Part shown: positions 1 through 8,541 of the stretch, one piece after another | Layout of the letters: each line of letters begins with the position of its first letter | How positions within the stretch are numbered: position 1 is the first letter of the stretch | DNA from: Deltaproteobacteria bacterium | GTDB taxonomy: Bacteria; Desulfobacterota; Desulfuromonadia; Desulfuromonadales; BM103 | Length of the DNA stretch: 42,817 bases | Direction of reading: 5' to 3' | Assembly (NCBI GenBank): GCA_024636215.1 | Contig: JAGXHL010000071.1 | Location: 1-42,817 of the forward strand | Notes under the pieces: model-generated | The model's input: only the letters and a program-made list of their open reading frames with translations | Database searches by the model: none | Told to the model about the DNA's origin: nothing | Translations under genes and position numbers: made by a program

Positions 1-127
1 AGAAGCGATATGCTGTAATAATGCGTTTATATGCGTTCAATATAGGTCATTTAGTGGGGTCTTACGCACAGAGGGGGCGCAACATACTGATATTACTGCT
101 TAATTGGCTAAAGTGAGAGGGTTATCC
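1..127. other. left-edge non-coding sequence beyond truncated res
   Basis: All frames contain stops. On the minus strand the sequence past the res stop does not continue a type III Res protein in any frame. It is AT-richer than the gene and looks like unrelated DNA. One explanation is the end of a mobile element or a deletion junction just outside the window; this is inference, because no transposase or complete terminal repeat is visible. Confidence 0.3.
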
Positions 128-1606
128 TTAAACTCCTGTCTGAGTCGCTAACCCCAACTTCTGTTCGATGGTCGATGGCGAAACGACCGTGGTCTTTTTT
201 TGGAAATCTTTTTCCGGTTCCAGAATGACCTGTTGCAGGCGGATCACCGAATCGGGACGATTGGCTTCGTCGATAATCTCCTGAAACCGGTCGTGTGCAA
301 CGATGTTGAGTCGGTCGACCGGAGTCACACCAGTCTTCTTGCCATAAGGAAGACGCAGACCACGGCCAATCGACTGCTCGATCAGGATGCGCGCGTTGGC
401 CGCCCGCAGCGGCACGATGGTGTAGAGGTTGGTAACGTCCCATCCCTCTTTGAGCATATTGACGTGGATAACGATCTCGGTCGGTTCTTCCGTGCTCTCC
501 ACTGCCAGCAGCCTCTGGATCATCGCTTCTTCAGCCGCTCCGGTCTGGCTGGAATCGACCTGAATCACCTTGTCCCGGTAACGTCCCTCGAAGAACTTGT
601 CCGACTGAATCAGATCGAGCAATTGTCGGGCATGGGTGGTGTCGCGGGCAATGACCAGCATGAACGGCTTGACGATCTTCTGGCCGGTCTGGCGAGCATA
701 GGTTTCCAGGTCGACCTTGACGCTTTCGTGCAGACGTACACCGTCTTCCAGCTTTATCTCTTCGATGCGTTCCGGCGAGAAGTCGCGGGGATTGAAGTTC
801 TTCTGGGTCACTACCGCCGGTTCCTTGACGAAACCATCGGCCATGGCGGTTGCCAGCGGGTAGTCGTAGATGACGTTCTGGAAAGGGATTGCCCCTTTAG
901 CGGTCTCGACAAAAGGTGTCGCGGTCAGCTCCAGACCCAGAATCGGCTTCAGCTCGTTGATCGCCCGGATACCAGCCGAAGCTCGATAGCGGTGCGACTC
1001 GTCCATCAGCAGCACCAGGTCCTTGAGACCGGCCAGGTAATCGAAGTAACTCTCGCCGATGTATTCGGAGAGGCGCTTGATCCGCGGCGCCTTGCCGCCC
1101 CGAACCTCGGAGTTGATCTTGGAGATGTTGAAGATATTGACCTTCACAGGGTTCAGCACATCAAACAGGTTCACGGCCTTCGGCTCGTAATTGTCGCCGG
1201 TGATGATGACTGGCGGGTAGGATGCGAACTCGGCAATCCCCTTGAATACGTATTTGGGATGATTGCGGTTGCTGAAATCCTCGATCAACTTGTTGTAAAT
1301 GGTCAAATTTGGCGCCAGAACGAAGAAATTATTAATTCCATGGGCCAGGTGCAGGTAGCTGACGAACGCTCCCATGAGCCGCGTTTTGCCGACACCGGTT
1401 GCCAGGGCAAAGCAGAGCGATGGGAACTCGCGCTCGAAGTTGGTGACGGTTGGGTATTCACTGCGGATAATCTCAAGTGCCGCTTCGAGGTCAGCTTCCT
1501 TGCGCGGCGGGGCGATCTCGGTGATGCGGTCGAGGATTTCCAGCGAGCGTCGCTGCGGTGGGCGGAGGCTCAGACGGCCGGAGATAGCGTTGACGTGTCG
1601 GATCAT
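128..1606 (-). CDS. res: type III restriction Res-like helicase, C-terminally truncated
   Basis: A DEAD/DEAH superfamily 2 helicase of the type III restriction Res family; in intact systems it translocates on DNA and cleaves it together with Mod. Visible motifs are Walker A ATGVGKT (residues 69-75), a DESH Walker B, LTATPF (motif III) and an EQSIGRGLRLP motif VI. The protein ends at 492 residues, just after the SPSTIEQKLGL segment that follows the helicase core. Family members are usually 850-1000 residues and carry a PD-(D/E)XK nuclease domain after this point. That domain is absent, so DNA cleavage is probably lost, although helicase activity could remain. The ATG overlaps the end of the RhuM gene by 4 nt, so translation is coupled. 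It is the last gene of the five-gene minus-strand operon. Confidence 0.85.
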   Translation of the reverse strand: MIRHVNAISGRLSLRPPQRRSLEILDRITEIAPPRKEADLEAALEIIRSEYPTVTNFEREFPSLCFALATGVGKTRLMGAFVSYLHLAHGINNFFVLAPNLTIYNKLIEDFSNRNHPKYVFKGIAEFASYPPVIITGDNYEPKAVNLFDVLNPVKVNIFNISKINSEVRGGKAPRIKRLSEYIGESYFDYLAGLKDLVLLMDESHRYRASAGIRAINELKPILGLELTATPFVETAKGAIPFQNVIYDYPLATAMADGFVKEPAVVTQKNFNPRDFSPERIEEIKLEDGVRLHESVKVDLETYARQTGQKIVKPFMLVIARDTTHARQLLDLIQSDKFFEGRYRDKVIQVDSSQTGAAEEAMIQRLLAVESTEEPTEIVIHVNMLKEGWDVTNLYTIVPLRAANARILIEQSIGRGLRLPYGKKTGVTPVDRLNIVAHDRFQEIIDEANRPDSVIRLQQVILEPEKDFQKKTTVVSPSTIEQKLGLATQTGV

Positions 1607-2628
1607 GACTTGTCCTTGAGCTGCTTCGCGGTTTCTTCAAGCTGTTTCAGCACCGCCTGCTCCAAAGCTTCGCGGCGGCGCTGCTCGAACAGGGCATATT
1701 CGTCATAGGCATGACGATCTGCTGCCTCTCGCGAAACGCTTCCGGCATGCTCAAGCACGGCGCGTTCATTGAAGTGCAAAAAATCGTTCAGCTTATCCTT
1801 CCAGCCCTGCATGAACACCTGTCTGCGCCGCCGGACCTGATCCTCGGCATAATCTATAAACATGACCACGATCCGGTTCAGCTCTGCAATCTCCTCCTCG
1901 TGCAGGTAATTTTTGGCTACGGTCACATCCCCCTTGCGCACCACCCCGCCCTTCCAGGTGGCCAGACCCATATTGACCGCAGCATGATCGGCACGCTGGG
2001 CGATCAGCTCCGGCGCCGTCAGGCCGGTGGCGGCAAAATGGAGCTTGTTCTGCACCGTCATGAAAAATCGCTGGGTCTCCTCGTTGCTCGGTTCGTAATC
2101 GGCCGCCAACGCCAGGATCTCGCGCAACCGCAAGTACATGCGGCGTTCACTGGCACGGATGTCACGAATGCGTTCGAGCAGTTCATCGAAGTAATCCGGC
2201 ACACCCGGTCCCGGAGGATGCTTCAACCGCTCATCATCCATGGTGAACCCTTTGACCAGATATTCGCGCAGTCGTTCCGTGGCCCAACGCCGAAACCGGG
2301 TTCCCCGGGACGAACGAACGCGGTAACCCACCGCCAGAATCGCATCGAGATTGTAATGTTTCACCGACCGGCGCACCTGGCGTGACCCCTCTTGACGAAC
2401 TTGTAAGTATTCCTTACAAGTTGCCGGTTCATCAAGTTCCCCTTCGATGAAAATCGCCTTCAGGTGCTGGGTGATGTTTTGCGAAGTGGTCTGAAAAAGC
2501 TCAGCCATCTGGGACTGAGACAACCAGATGGTCTCCTGTTCAAAGCGACATTCCAGGCGCGTCTTACCGTCTTCGGTGCGGTACAGCAACAGTTCACCGT
2601 GCGCCTCCCGAATCTCCTGATTATGCAT
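1603..2628 (-). CDS. RhuM-family protein (virulence RhuM)
   Basis: 341 residues resembling the RhuM family, whose molecular function is not established. The N-terminal part has a helix-turn-helix-like segment (IWLSQSQMAELFQTTSQNI). It is followed by the family signature YNLDAILAVGYRVRS and RGTRFRRWATERLREYLVKG (about residues 90-125). The C-terminal half is helical and charged. Such genes are often found inside type I and type III restriction loci, as here, where it sits 2 nt after mod and overlaps res by 4 nt. A regulatory or accessory role in the locus is inference. Length is normal and the gene looks intact. Confidence 0.85.
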   Translation of the reverse strand: MHNQEIREAHGELLLYRTEDGKTRLECRFEQETIWLSQSQMAELFQTTSQNITQHLKAIFIEGELDEPATCKEYLQVRQEGSRQVRRSVKHYNLDAILAVGYRVRSSRGTRFRRWATERLREYLVKGFTMDDERLKHPPGPGVPDYFDELLERIRDIRASERRMYLRLREILALAADYEPSNEETQRFFMTVQNKLHFAATGLTAPELIAQRADHAAVNMGLATWKGGVVRKGDVTVAKNYLHEEEIAELNRIVVMFIDYAEDQVRRRRQVFMQGWKDKLNDFLHFNERAVLEHAGSVSREAADRHAYDEYALFEQRRREALEQAVLKQLEETAKQLKDKS

Positions 2629-2630
2629 GC

Positions 2631-4256
2631 TTACCCCTCCTCACCGAAAAGCGCCTGCTGACCCGGCTCCGGCGGTTTCTGCGGCAGGTTCTCGACATTC
2701 AGGCTGTAATCATCGTGTCCCCACTCGCAGCGGGAGAGGACGGCGTTTGGAATCTTCTTGATGGTCAGGTTCGGGAAGGCATCGGCCCGGCCACGAAAGG
2801 CGGAACAGCAGACAAGCAAAGAGCGGGATTCCCCCACTTCATCGGTGATCTGCTGTAACTGGTCGAAATTGAGGTTCTGCGTGGTGACATAAATGAAATC
2901 GGTTTCGGTGGAATGCCCGTGCTGCCAGTAGAGGGTTTCGGACGGGGCATATATGAAGCCTTCGAGCTTGCAAACTGCTTCGGCCAGCATGGCGGAGTTG
3001 TATTGCTTGCTGATGACCCAGTTATCCCACTTGTCTTTTTCCATTAATGAGGGGGCTAGATGGTAGTAGCGGAAACCGCCACCGCCTTTCCAATTCACGG
3101 TTTTACTGATGCCGCCCTGATCAGTTCCGTCGATGACTTTTTGCAGGCGGGGGATGATGTGGGTATGGCAATGCTCGCCCAGCTCAACCATGATCCAGCG
3201 TCGGCCCATTTTGTGAGCGACGGCGCCGGTGGTGCCGGAACCGGCGAAGGAGTCGAGGACGAGGTCGTTGGGGTTAGTGGCGATTTCTAGAACGCGCTTG
3301 AGGAGCCTCTCAGGTTTTGGAGTCATAAAGACTTCATCAACATCCGCCGTATGCGCAAGAAGCTCCTTCTTTGCTTCTTGTGTGTGTCCGACTTCCTCGT
3401 GAGACCAGATCGTCTGAGGAACAACACCTTTTTGCACATCAGACAAGAAACGCTTCAAGCGGGGCATGTTATTACCATCTTTGCCCCACCATATCCGTTT
3501 ATCTGCGTCCAGCTCCCAGAATCGCTCCTCGGAGATAGCCCAATATCTACCCTTTGGGGGACCATCAACTAAACGACCAGATGGGCACCGAACCGCGTAC
3601 AGCCCTTTGCTGTACGGATTGCGAGCCGTCAATTGGTCAGAAATCCACGGTCCGCGAGTGTCATTGTCAGCATTCTTGTAACGATCATCCTGTGTGCCAG
3701 ATCTCGGTTGGAGATTGCGCTCCCAAACGATGCCATTTTTAGTAAACACCAGTAGATGGTCATGGCTAACTGAAAGGTGCTTTGCACTACTCTTAGGGGC
3801 GAAATTTTTCTGCCAAATCACATTCGCAATAAAATTCACCCGCCCAAAAACCTCATCACACAAAACTTTTAAATAATGGCCCTCATTATCGTCAATCGTA
3901 ATCCACAACGAACCGTCATCCGATAGCAGGTTGCGAATGATCTCCAACCGGTCGCGCATCAGTGACAGCCAAATAGAATGTTCCACACCGTCGTCGTAGT
4001 GGGTAAAAGCGCTGCCGGTGTTGTACGGCGGGTCGATAAAGACGCACTTTACCTTCCCCGCGAACTCCTGTTCCATCGCTTTCAAAGCCAGCAGGTTGTC
4101 GCCGAAGATGAGGCGGTTGTCGAAGATATCCTTATCCGCAATCCGGTGCGGCGCATGGTACGACATGTCCGGGCCATCAAGCAGAATGCGAGGCTCCAGT
4201 TTTGGCCGATTTTCTTTGCCGATCCATGTAAGTTCGAGTTTTTGTTTTTTGCTCAT
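2631..4256 (-). CDS. mod: type III Mod-like adenine-N6 DNA methyltransferase
   Basis: 541 residues. It transfers a methyl group from S-adenosylmethionine to adenine N6 within a specific DNA site and, in type III systems, gives the complex its specificity. The catalytic motif DPPY is at residues 75-78 and the SAM-binding motif FAGSGTT at 337-343, the order of a beta-class enzyme. The intervening segment carries the probable target-recognition region, and the C-terminus (about 380-541) is a typical Mod tail. The gene is intact. It overlaps the upstream three-Cys gene by 4 nt (ATGA) and is followed 2 nt later by the RhuM gene. Because res is truncated, this enzyme may now act as an orphan methyltransferase. 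Confidence 0.92.
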   Translation of the reverse strand: MSKKQKLELTWIGKENRPKLEPRILLDGPDMSYHAPHRIADKDIFDNRLIFGDNLLALKAMEQEFAGKVKCVFIDPPYNTGSAFTHYDDGVEHSIWLSLMRDRLEIIRNLLSDDGSLWITIDDNEGHYLKVLCDEVFGRVNFIANVIWQKNFAPKSSAKHLSVSHDHLLVFTKNGIVWERNLQPRSGTQDDRYKNADNDTRGPWISDQLTARNPYSKGLYAVRCPSGRLVDGPPKGRYWAISEERFWELDADKRIWWGKDGNNMPRLKRFLSDVQKGVVPQTIWSHEEVGHTQEAKKELLAHTADVDEVFMTPKPERLLKRVLEIATNPNDLVLDSFAGSGTTGAVAHKMGRRWIMVELGEHCHTHIIPRLQKVIDGTDQGGISKTVNWKGGGGFRYYHLAPSLMEKDKWDNWVISKQYNSAMLAEAVCKLEGFIYAPSETLYWQHGHSTETDFIYVTTQNLNFDQLQQITDEVGESRSLLVCCSAFRGRADAFPNLTIKKIPNAVLSRCEWGHDDYSLNVENLPQKPPEPGQQALFGEEG

Positions 4257-5017
4257 CCAAAGGCTCCGATGTTTTTTTCTATCCCTGCCATCTCGATACT
4301 TTTTCTGTACTGGCGAGGCATCTGGTCCCAGACCTTCCCCTGCAATTCTCGACCTGCCTTCTTCTTACGCACCCCACCCCACTGTTTAAAAAAGAAGGGC
4401 ACCTTCGCTGCAAGACATTGTTCCTTGATCTCCACAACCCACTCTTCTTTCATCTGCCGCGCCCCAGGACCTGACTCGCCCCCAACGATCACCCAGTCAA
4501 TCCCGCGCAGATCAAGACAAGAAATCGATCCCAACAACGGCTCAATAGAGAGAAACTTAACCTTCGCGCCGGTCACACGCAAATGATCTATTCGAGAAAC
4601 ATAATCACTGTTTTCGACGCTGACACCCATCCAGATATTCTCTGCCCAAGGCAATTCATTGCTTAATTCCCCCAGTCGCTCGGCCCGTTTGGTGAGCACC
4701 TGAAAAGTGTGCCAATGCGCCCGACGCATCACGTCGAAGACCAGATTGATGAACGCCTTTGGGACGTCTGCCAAAAACAGATCACTCATGGAATTAACAA
4801 AGATGGTCTGCGGCTTTTTCCAGGACAACGGTAGTTCAAGCACATGCGGATGCATTGCCAGTTCGAAACCGTTGATATAATTTTTCTGACCCATGGCCTG
4901 CAGGCGTTTCGCCATACGATCGGCATAACAGTGCTTGCAGCCGGGACTGGTTTTTTCGCAGCCAGTAACCGGGTTCCAGGTCGACCCGGTCCATTCGATG
5001 GCAGAATTCGACGCCAT
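4253..5017 (-). CDS. three-Cys-motif / phage Gp37-Gp68 family protein (DUF5131)
   Basis: 254 residues. The N-terminus carries the three-cysteine motif C20-x6-C27-x2-C30 followed by YADRMAKR, and the conserved start [14 protein letters not shown]. Later family blocks are visible: [35 protein letters not shown] and [13 protein letters not shown]. The family is found in phages and in bacterial defence-like loci. It has a radical-SAM-like Cys pattern, but its reaction is unknown. It regularly pairs with TcmP, which lies 1 nt upstream here. It overlaps mod by 4 nt, so the pair is built into the restriction operon. Family assignment is firm and function is open. Confidence 0.9.
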   Translation of the reverse strand: MASNSAIEWTGSTWNPVTGCEKTSPGCKHCYADRMAKRLQAMGQKNYINGFELAMHPHVLELPLSWKKPQTIFVNSMSDLFLADVPKAFINLVFDVMRRAHWHTFQVLTKRAERLGELSNELPWAENIWMGVSVENSDYVSRIDHLRVTGAKVKFLSIEPLLGSISCLDLRGIDWVIVGGESGPGARQMKEEWVVEIKEQCLAAKVPFFFKQWGGVRKKKAGRELQGKVWDQMPRQYRKSIEMAGIEKNIGAFG

Positions 5018-5018
5018 A

Positions 5019-5897
5019 TCAGTTTCCTTTCAAAATATGCGCGGCAATGCGGAGGGCAATGGGTGTCCCTTTTTCATTACCACAGGCAAAGCACAACAGG
5101 TAAAGTGGGTTCTTTTTGGCATTGTAGAGAGGAAGCGGTTTTTTTATCACTCCGGGAAAAATACTTTCGAGTCTCTCGACAAAAAAATCAGCAATCTGCT
5201 GAAAATCTCCGGTTTTAGTCGTCACCTCTTCTTCCCATAGCAAACTTTGCTGCACTTCTGTCTGGTAAAATTTCTCTTTCCACTCGGTACAACCGAATAT
5301 ATTGTCCAGCTTTTGCTGCCAGGCTGTGGGTATGATGCCATTTTTGGTTAAAAGGCGATTAACACCCACGCCGAGGGGGAAGAGATACCACATATCAATC
5401 GCCTCGGTTCTGGCAATTGATTCTATGGTCTCCCAGGACACGTTCATCCCGAACGGATCAAGGAAAAGAACCCCCCGTTTATTCTTCCATGACATTTTAC
5501 ATAGACGCATGAGTGCCATATTGGCGTCTTCATGGAAGATGTGAATATCTCGTGCCTTGTCGGGAAACTCGGTCTTCAGTTTTTCAAGTTCAGCACATTT
5601 TGCTGACGACTGCTCTATAAAACAGTATTCAGCAAATCGTGGGTCTGTTTCCAGGGCGATCCTGGCTGAACCTGCATGGAACGCCTCTGTATCCTCTCCG
5701 GCCTGATCGGGGAACATGAGTTCTTGTTGGTTTTCTATACTTTTGATATTACGGTAACCAGTCCCCGCAAAGGCATCAATATAAACTAGGCGAAATGGTT
5801 GGTTTTTCAGAGCATTCGTATACGCGACAAGATATTTCTGCACGCGCAAAAGTTTTTCGGTTGTCCAGTCGCCGCCAAACTGCTGCAAGTTAGCCAT
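5019..5897 (-). CDS. tcmP: three-Cys-motif partner protein TcmP
   Basis: 292 residues from the chosen ATG at 5897, which has a strong GGAGGGGG ribosome site 6 nt upstream; the reading frame is open further upstream but those codons look non-coding. The protein matches the TcmP family: the start [12 protein letters not shown], a Rossmann methyltransferase-like motif DAFAGTG (residues 41-47), and a later LFLDPFGM block. The C-terminal part ends in an [10 protein letters not shown] segment. TcmP occurs next to the three-Cys-motif protein, which is exactly the arrangement here, as first gene of the operon. Biochemical function is unknown; a nucleotide or SAM-binding role is inference from the Rossmann-like motifs. 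Confidence 0.88.
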   Translation of the reverse strand: MANLQQFGGDWTTEKLLRVQKYLVAYTNALKNQPFRLVYIDAFAGTGYRNIKSIENQQELMFPDQAGEDTEAFHAGSARIALETDPRFAEYCFIEQSSAKCAELEKLKTEFPDKARDIHIFHEDANMALMRLCKMSWKNKRGVLFLDPFGMNVSWETIESIARTEAIDMWYLFPLGVGVNRLLTKNGIIPTAWQQKLDNIFGCTEWKEKFYQTEVQQSLLWEEEVTTKTGDFQQIADFFVERLESIFPGVIKKPLPLYNAKKNPLYLLCFACGNEKGTPIALRIAAHILKGN

Positions 5898-5968
5898 CGA
5901 ATTCCCCCTCCATAGGTTTCTATCATCGTATCTTTCGCTTATGGCAGAATAAGTCACAATCGCTGGAC

Positions 5969-5996
5969 ATCGGTTTGCCGACGCCGGCAAACCGAT
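5969..5996. repeat. 28-nt palindromic element, copy 1 (intergenic)
   Basis: Perfect 12-bp arms (ATCGGTTTGCCG and its complement) around a 4-nt centre, followed by ATAAT. It lies about 70 bp upstream of tcmP. It closely resembles the palindrome inside dinD at 6426-6453, differing at two compensated arm positions and in the centre. It could be an operator, a terminator or a small mobile palindrome. No T-run follows on the minus strand, which argues against a classical terminator. Confidence 0.6.
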
Positions 5997-6000
5997 AATT

Positions 6001-6141
6001 TCAGTTGATCCGCCAATAAAGAAAAAACAACCGTTGCAGATTCTCTCTGCGCTGCAACTTCCCCTCAATCTCCGCAATCAAAACCTCACGCTTCGAATCA
6101 ATTTCATCCTGCGCCTCAAACAATGCCCGCCGTTTGGTATT
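6001..6141 (-). pseudogene. remnant of helicase-like C-terminus, copy A
   Basis: The minus frame ending at 6001 encodes a coiled-coil fragment with RRALFEAQDEIDSKREV, very similar to copy B at 6693-6908. The shared DNA spans 6052-6141 versus 6744-6830 (about 90 bp, roughly 88% identical by eye, with one 3-nt gap). The pattern resembles the C-terminal coiled coil of large SNF2-type helicases that accompany restriction loci; that family call is tentative. The fragment is fused directly after the truncated dinD end and has no start of its own. Confidence 0.5.
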
Positions 6142-6145
6142 CCAC

Positions 6146-6646
6146 TCACTTCCAGATGCCGAACATCCGATCCTGCACCCCTGCCTCACGTGCCGCTCCA
6201 GACAGTGCTTTGAATTCCTCACTGGTCTGCTTGCGGATTTCCAACCGTTCCAGGTCTGCGGTTAAGGCATCCGACATCTCCTGACGACGGGCCTGAATAG
6301 CGAAATATTTTTGAGCAGCGGCAATTTCAGGCTTACGTGGATCGCCATTTTGGGCAATCAGATAACAGGCAAACCGAGACAGATGAAAATTGGCAACCTC
6401 CCGAACCGCCCCCTTGCCCGTCTCGATCATTTTGCCGGCGCCGGCAAAATGATAATCAGGATTGTTTCCCGATTGTTCGCACGAATTCATGGCCCTGTCG
6501 ATGGCATCCTGAAAACGCCGCCACTGGGAGTAACCGAGCAGTGGTTGAAGCTCACGTGCACTCCAGAATTCGGCCCCGTGCTCATTCATTTTTTTCAGGT
6601 CTTCAAAAGCAATCTTTCCTTTTACCGGCAAAGTTTTCTTGGTCAT
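6146..6646 (-). pseudogene. dinD: DinD-like protein, 3'-truncated
   Basis: 166 residues from the ATG at 6646, preceded by GGGGGG 4 nt upstream. It matches the DNA-damage-inducible protein D family: FWSARELQPLLGYSQWRRF, a REVANFHLSRFACYLIAQNGD block, then KYFAIQARRQE and EEFKALSGAAREAGVQDRMFGI. Intact DinD proteins are about 270-290 residues. This copy ends right after MFGIWK, where the family continues with a glycine/tyrosine-rich segment, so about 110 residues are lost. Immediately downstream begins the helicase-like remnant, so the break is a recombination junction. No CTGT-N8-ACAG SOS box is visible upstream. In E. coli DinD antagonises RecA; activity of this truncated form is doubtful. 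Confidence 0.75.
6426..6453. repeat. 28-nt palindromic element, copy 2 (inside dinD)
   Basis: A perfect 28-nt palindrome (arms ATCATTTTGCCG and complement, centre GCGC), also followed by ATAAT. It is read in dinD as the residues HFAGAGKMI. It shares arm core, centre and flank with the intergenic copy at 5969-5996. Confidence 0.6.
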
Positions 6647-6692
6647 TGTGCCCCCCGTTTTCTGACTGAAAATTTGATAATAATGATGGCTT

Positions 6693-6908
6693 TCATACCA
6701 TGTGCCAACAAATACTGAATAGTGCGAGAAGGGATTCCTTGCTCTGCAACTTCCACTCAATCTCCGCGATCAAAACCTCTCGCTTTGAATCAATCTCATC
6801 CTGAGCCTCAAACAACGCCCGCCTGGTATTACGCTGTCCTTCCAAACGACGAATCTGCTTCTGAACATCAAGCTTCTCTTCCAGCGTCAATAAAATAAGC
6901 CGCAACAC
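6693..6908 (-). pseudogene. remnant of helicase-like C-terminus, copy B
   Basis: A 71-codon minus frame encoding LEEKLDVQKQIRRLEGQRN followed by RRALFEAQDEIDSKREV and ending shortly after. The composition is a charged coiled coil. Similar segments close large SNF2/DEAD helicases that sit upstream of dinD and mod in defence loci; this is a memory-based, tentative call. No helicase motifs precede it, since a stop lies just upstream, so it is a 3' remnant. Together with copy A it brackets dinD. Confidence 0.45.
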
Positions 6909-7230
6909 TGCTTACACAGAATTTGCGGCTTGAGAATGCTCAACCTAACCTGCCCTAGAAATCACCCAACCCTCCAAAAAATAAGTAAAATTAGTGGCTT
7001 CCAAGATACTGCAATCTATCAACAAGGTCAATAGAAACCCCTAACAAACAAGCCCATCTCTACAGATAAACCATACGGAAGAGAAATGTAAAACTGAGCG
7101 AGGAAGAGTGCAGCACGATGTACGAAACAAGAGGAGCCAAACAAAAACAAAGAGAGCAGAAGGCTAAAAATCATTCGGACAATAAAACATGTAGTTTTCA
7201 TGGTTCCTTGAACAAGAAGATGACTTAACT
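6909..7230. other. AT-rich intergenic stretch, no gene recognised
   Basis: This 322-bp gap separates the restriction remnant from the toxin-antitoxin-chaperone operon. It is AT-rich with many stops in all frames. No RNA gene, clear terminator hairpin or recombination site was seen. Confidence 0.4.
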
Positions 7231-7653
7231 CTACTGGCTTTCTATCTCATTGATTTTGGTCAGTTCATCGTGAACTTTACAAAAATTCACCGGCGGCAAA
7301 AGCAGCGGCGGGAATCCCGCTCTTCTCGTAAGGTCGGCAACTGTTTCCCTGAGAAACGGGAATAAAATCGCAGCGCAGTTGATATTGGTAATTTCGTCGA
7401 TTTTCTCAATTTTGCTGATATCGCGGGAAAACTTGAACAGACCACCAATAACGACATTGAACTCGAAGGGAAGATCCTCATTATCCATTGATATCTCTAA
7501 AAAGATTTTGAGCTCTTTCTTGTCAATTTCTCTGTTAATTTTAAAGCTCGGGTTTATCTCGATGTCTTCACTTTTTTTGTTCACCTCGCCCTTGAGGCTA
7601 AAACTAAGACTTATGAGCCGATAATCTATAAATTGAAATGTATAATCTTCCAT
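7231..7653 (-). CDS. SecB-like chaperone of a toxin-antitoxin-chaperone system
   Basis: 140 residues with the SecB fold signature in the C-terminal half: NCAAILFPFLRETVADLTRR followed by GFPPLLLPPVNF, matching the classical SecB pattern. SecB is a cytosolic tetrameric export chaperone. Solitary SecB-like genes behind a toxin and antitoxin are known to protect the antitoxin from aggregation and proteolysis (TAC systems). Here the gene follows mqsA by 11 nt in the same direction, and its sequence is divergent and AT-rich compared with housekeeping genes. A TAC chaperone role is therefore much more likely than general secretion. Confidence 0.88.
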   Translation of the reverse strand: MEDYTFQFIDYRLISLSFSLKGEVNKKSEDIEINPSFKINREIDKKELKIFLEISMDNEDLPFEFNVVIGGLFKFSRDISKIEKIDEITNINCAAILFPFLRETVADLTRRAGFPPLLLPPVNFCKVHDELTKINEIESQ

Positions 7654-7664
7654 GTCAAATTCCG

Positions 7665-8183
7665 CTAGAAATTAACCTTATACTTAATTTCTCTGTCAAC
7701 CCCATAGCCAGGATTATAAAGAGTTGCACCCCCAAGATCGACAACCTTCTTCAAAGGAACACCACGGACAGCAGTTTTACTAATCACCTTAAGCGTATCT
7801 GGTTTTTCAAAAAGGATTCTCAGCAGATGGTCAGTCGTCCTGTTCTGGGTGACCGTGCCATTTTCATAGCGAGCAAAAGACTTCAATGCCACACCTAAAA
7901 TATTTGCAAAAGCTTCCTGGGTAAACCCGAGGGCCTCACGTACCTTTTTTATCTCTTCCGATGTGAGAAGACCGTCGGCCTTCCTTTGAAAATCCCGGAT
8001 AGTCTTTTCCGACAAACGCATTGAAGCCTTGGGAACCAAAGACTCCTCACAGTCATCACACGTATAAACAACAACATCTTTAACGGATAAACTCTCGCCT
8101 TTGTATTTGAAAGTCTTATCTTTGACTGTTCTGTGCAAATGACCTGTATCGCAAACGGGGCAAACGTCATTATCTTTATACAT
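7665..8183 (-). CDS. mqsA: MqsA-type antitoxin with C-terminal chaperone-addiction-like extension
   Basis: 172 residues. The N-terminal zinc-binding part has C8-x2-C11 and C42-x2-C45, as in MqsA. A helix-turn-helix (about 75-125, LGFTQEAFANILGVALKSFA) is the DNA-binding, autoregulatory domain. Canonical E. coli MqsA is about 131 residues. The extra ~40 residues (from about 131) end in a hydrophobic, aromatic stretch with LYNPGYGVDREIKYKVNF. In TAC systems such a tail is the chaperone-addiction segment recognised by the SecB-like partner; assigning that role here is inference. The gene is 10 nt downstream of the toxin and 11 nt upstream of secB. Confidence 0.9.
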   Translation of the reverse strand: MYKDNDVCPVCDTGHLHRTVKDKTFKYKGESLSVKDVVVYTCDDCEESLVPKASMRLSEKTIRDFQRKADGLLTSEEIKKVREALGFTQEAFANILGVALKSFARYENGTVTQNRTTDHLLRILFEKPDTLKVISKTAVRGVPLKKVVDLGGATLYNPGYGVDREIKYKVNF

Positions 8184-8193
8184 TTTTATCCCT

Positions 8194-8520
8194 CTAAATC
8201 GTTGTGTGGAATGAAATGATCACGCCTTGACCAAGATTCGATTTTCTTAGCTTTATATACAATACCGTGTCTCGCCAATCTATTTTATAGACATCCTGCA
8301 TCTGTCCTGGCTTTTTCTCTGAAGGCATTGTGTGCTGAAAATTTGTTTTGGTCAGTTTTGATACCTGGCTAATAATGTCATAATCACTAGCGAAACCAAG
8401 CTCCACGGCATCATCCCAGGCACGCTCTGTGATGTGGCATCGTGAAGGATTGTTGATTAGCTCTAGTAACTCTGCAAGGTCATAGGCAGGTTGGCTGTGG
8501 TCCTTGGGTGACAACGTCAA
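8194..8520 (-). CDS. mqsR: MqsR-family mRNA interferase toxin
   Basis: Up to 108 residues resembling the MqsR RelE-like ribonuclease family: N-terminal helix with ITERAWDDAVELGF, then LTKTNFQHTMPS, QDVYKIDW and a final LYIKLRK...VIISFHTT strand pair. MqsR cleaves mRNA, in E. coli at GCU sites, and is inhibited by MqsA. The start is uncertain. TTG at 8520 lies only 2 nt from GGAG, while TTG at 8514 gives an 8-nt spacing and may be the real start. First gene of a toxin-antitoxin-chaperone operon. Confidence 0.88.
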   Translation of the reverse strand: MTLSPKDHSQPAYDLAELLELINNPSRCHITERAWDDAVELGFASDYDIISQVSKLTKTNFQHTMPSEKKPGQMQDVYKIDWRDTVLYIKLRKSNLGQGVIISFHTTI

Positions 8521-8541
8521 TTCTCCATATCGTGCATTACA

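Noticed and set aside
200..1708. Long plus-strand open frame of 502 codons opposite res
   Set aside because: Antisense shadow of the res gene; no recognisable protein pattern, while the minus frame has clear helicase motifs.
5898..6077. N-terminal extension of tcmP to 6077
   Set aside because: The extension crosses the palindrome and copy A and lacks family similarity; ATG 5897 has GGAGGGGG at proper distance.
6146..6760. Longer dinD start at 6760
   Set aside because: The first 38 codons lie in the repeat B region and look non-coding; ATG 6646 has a strong ribosome site and matches the family start.
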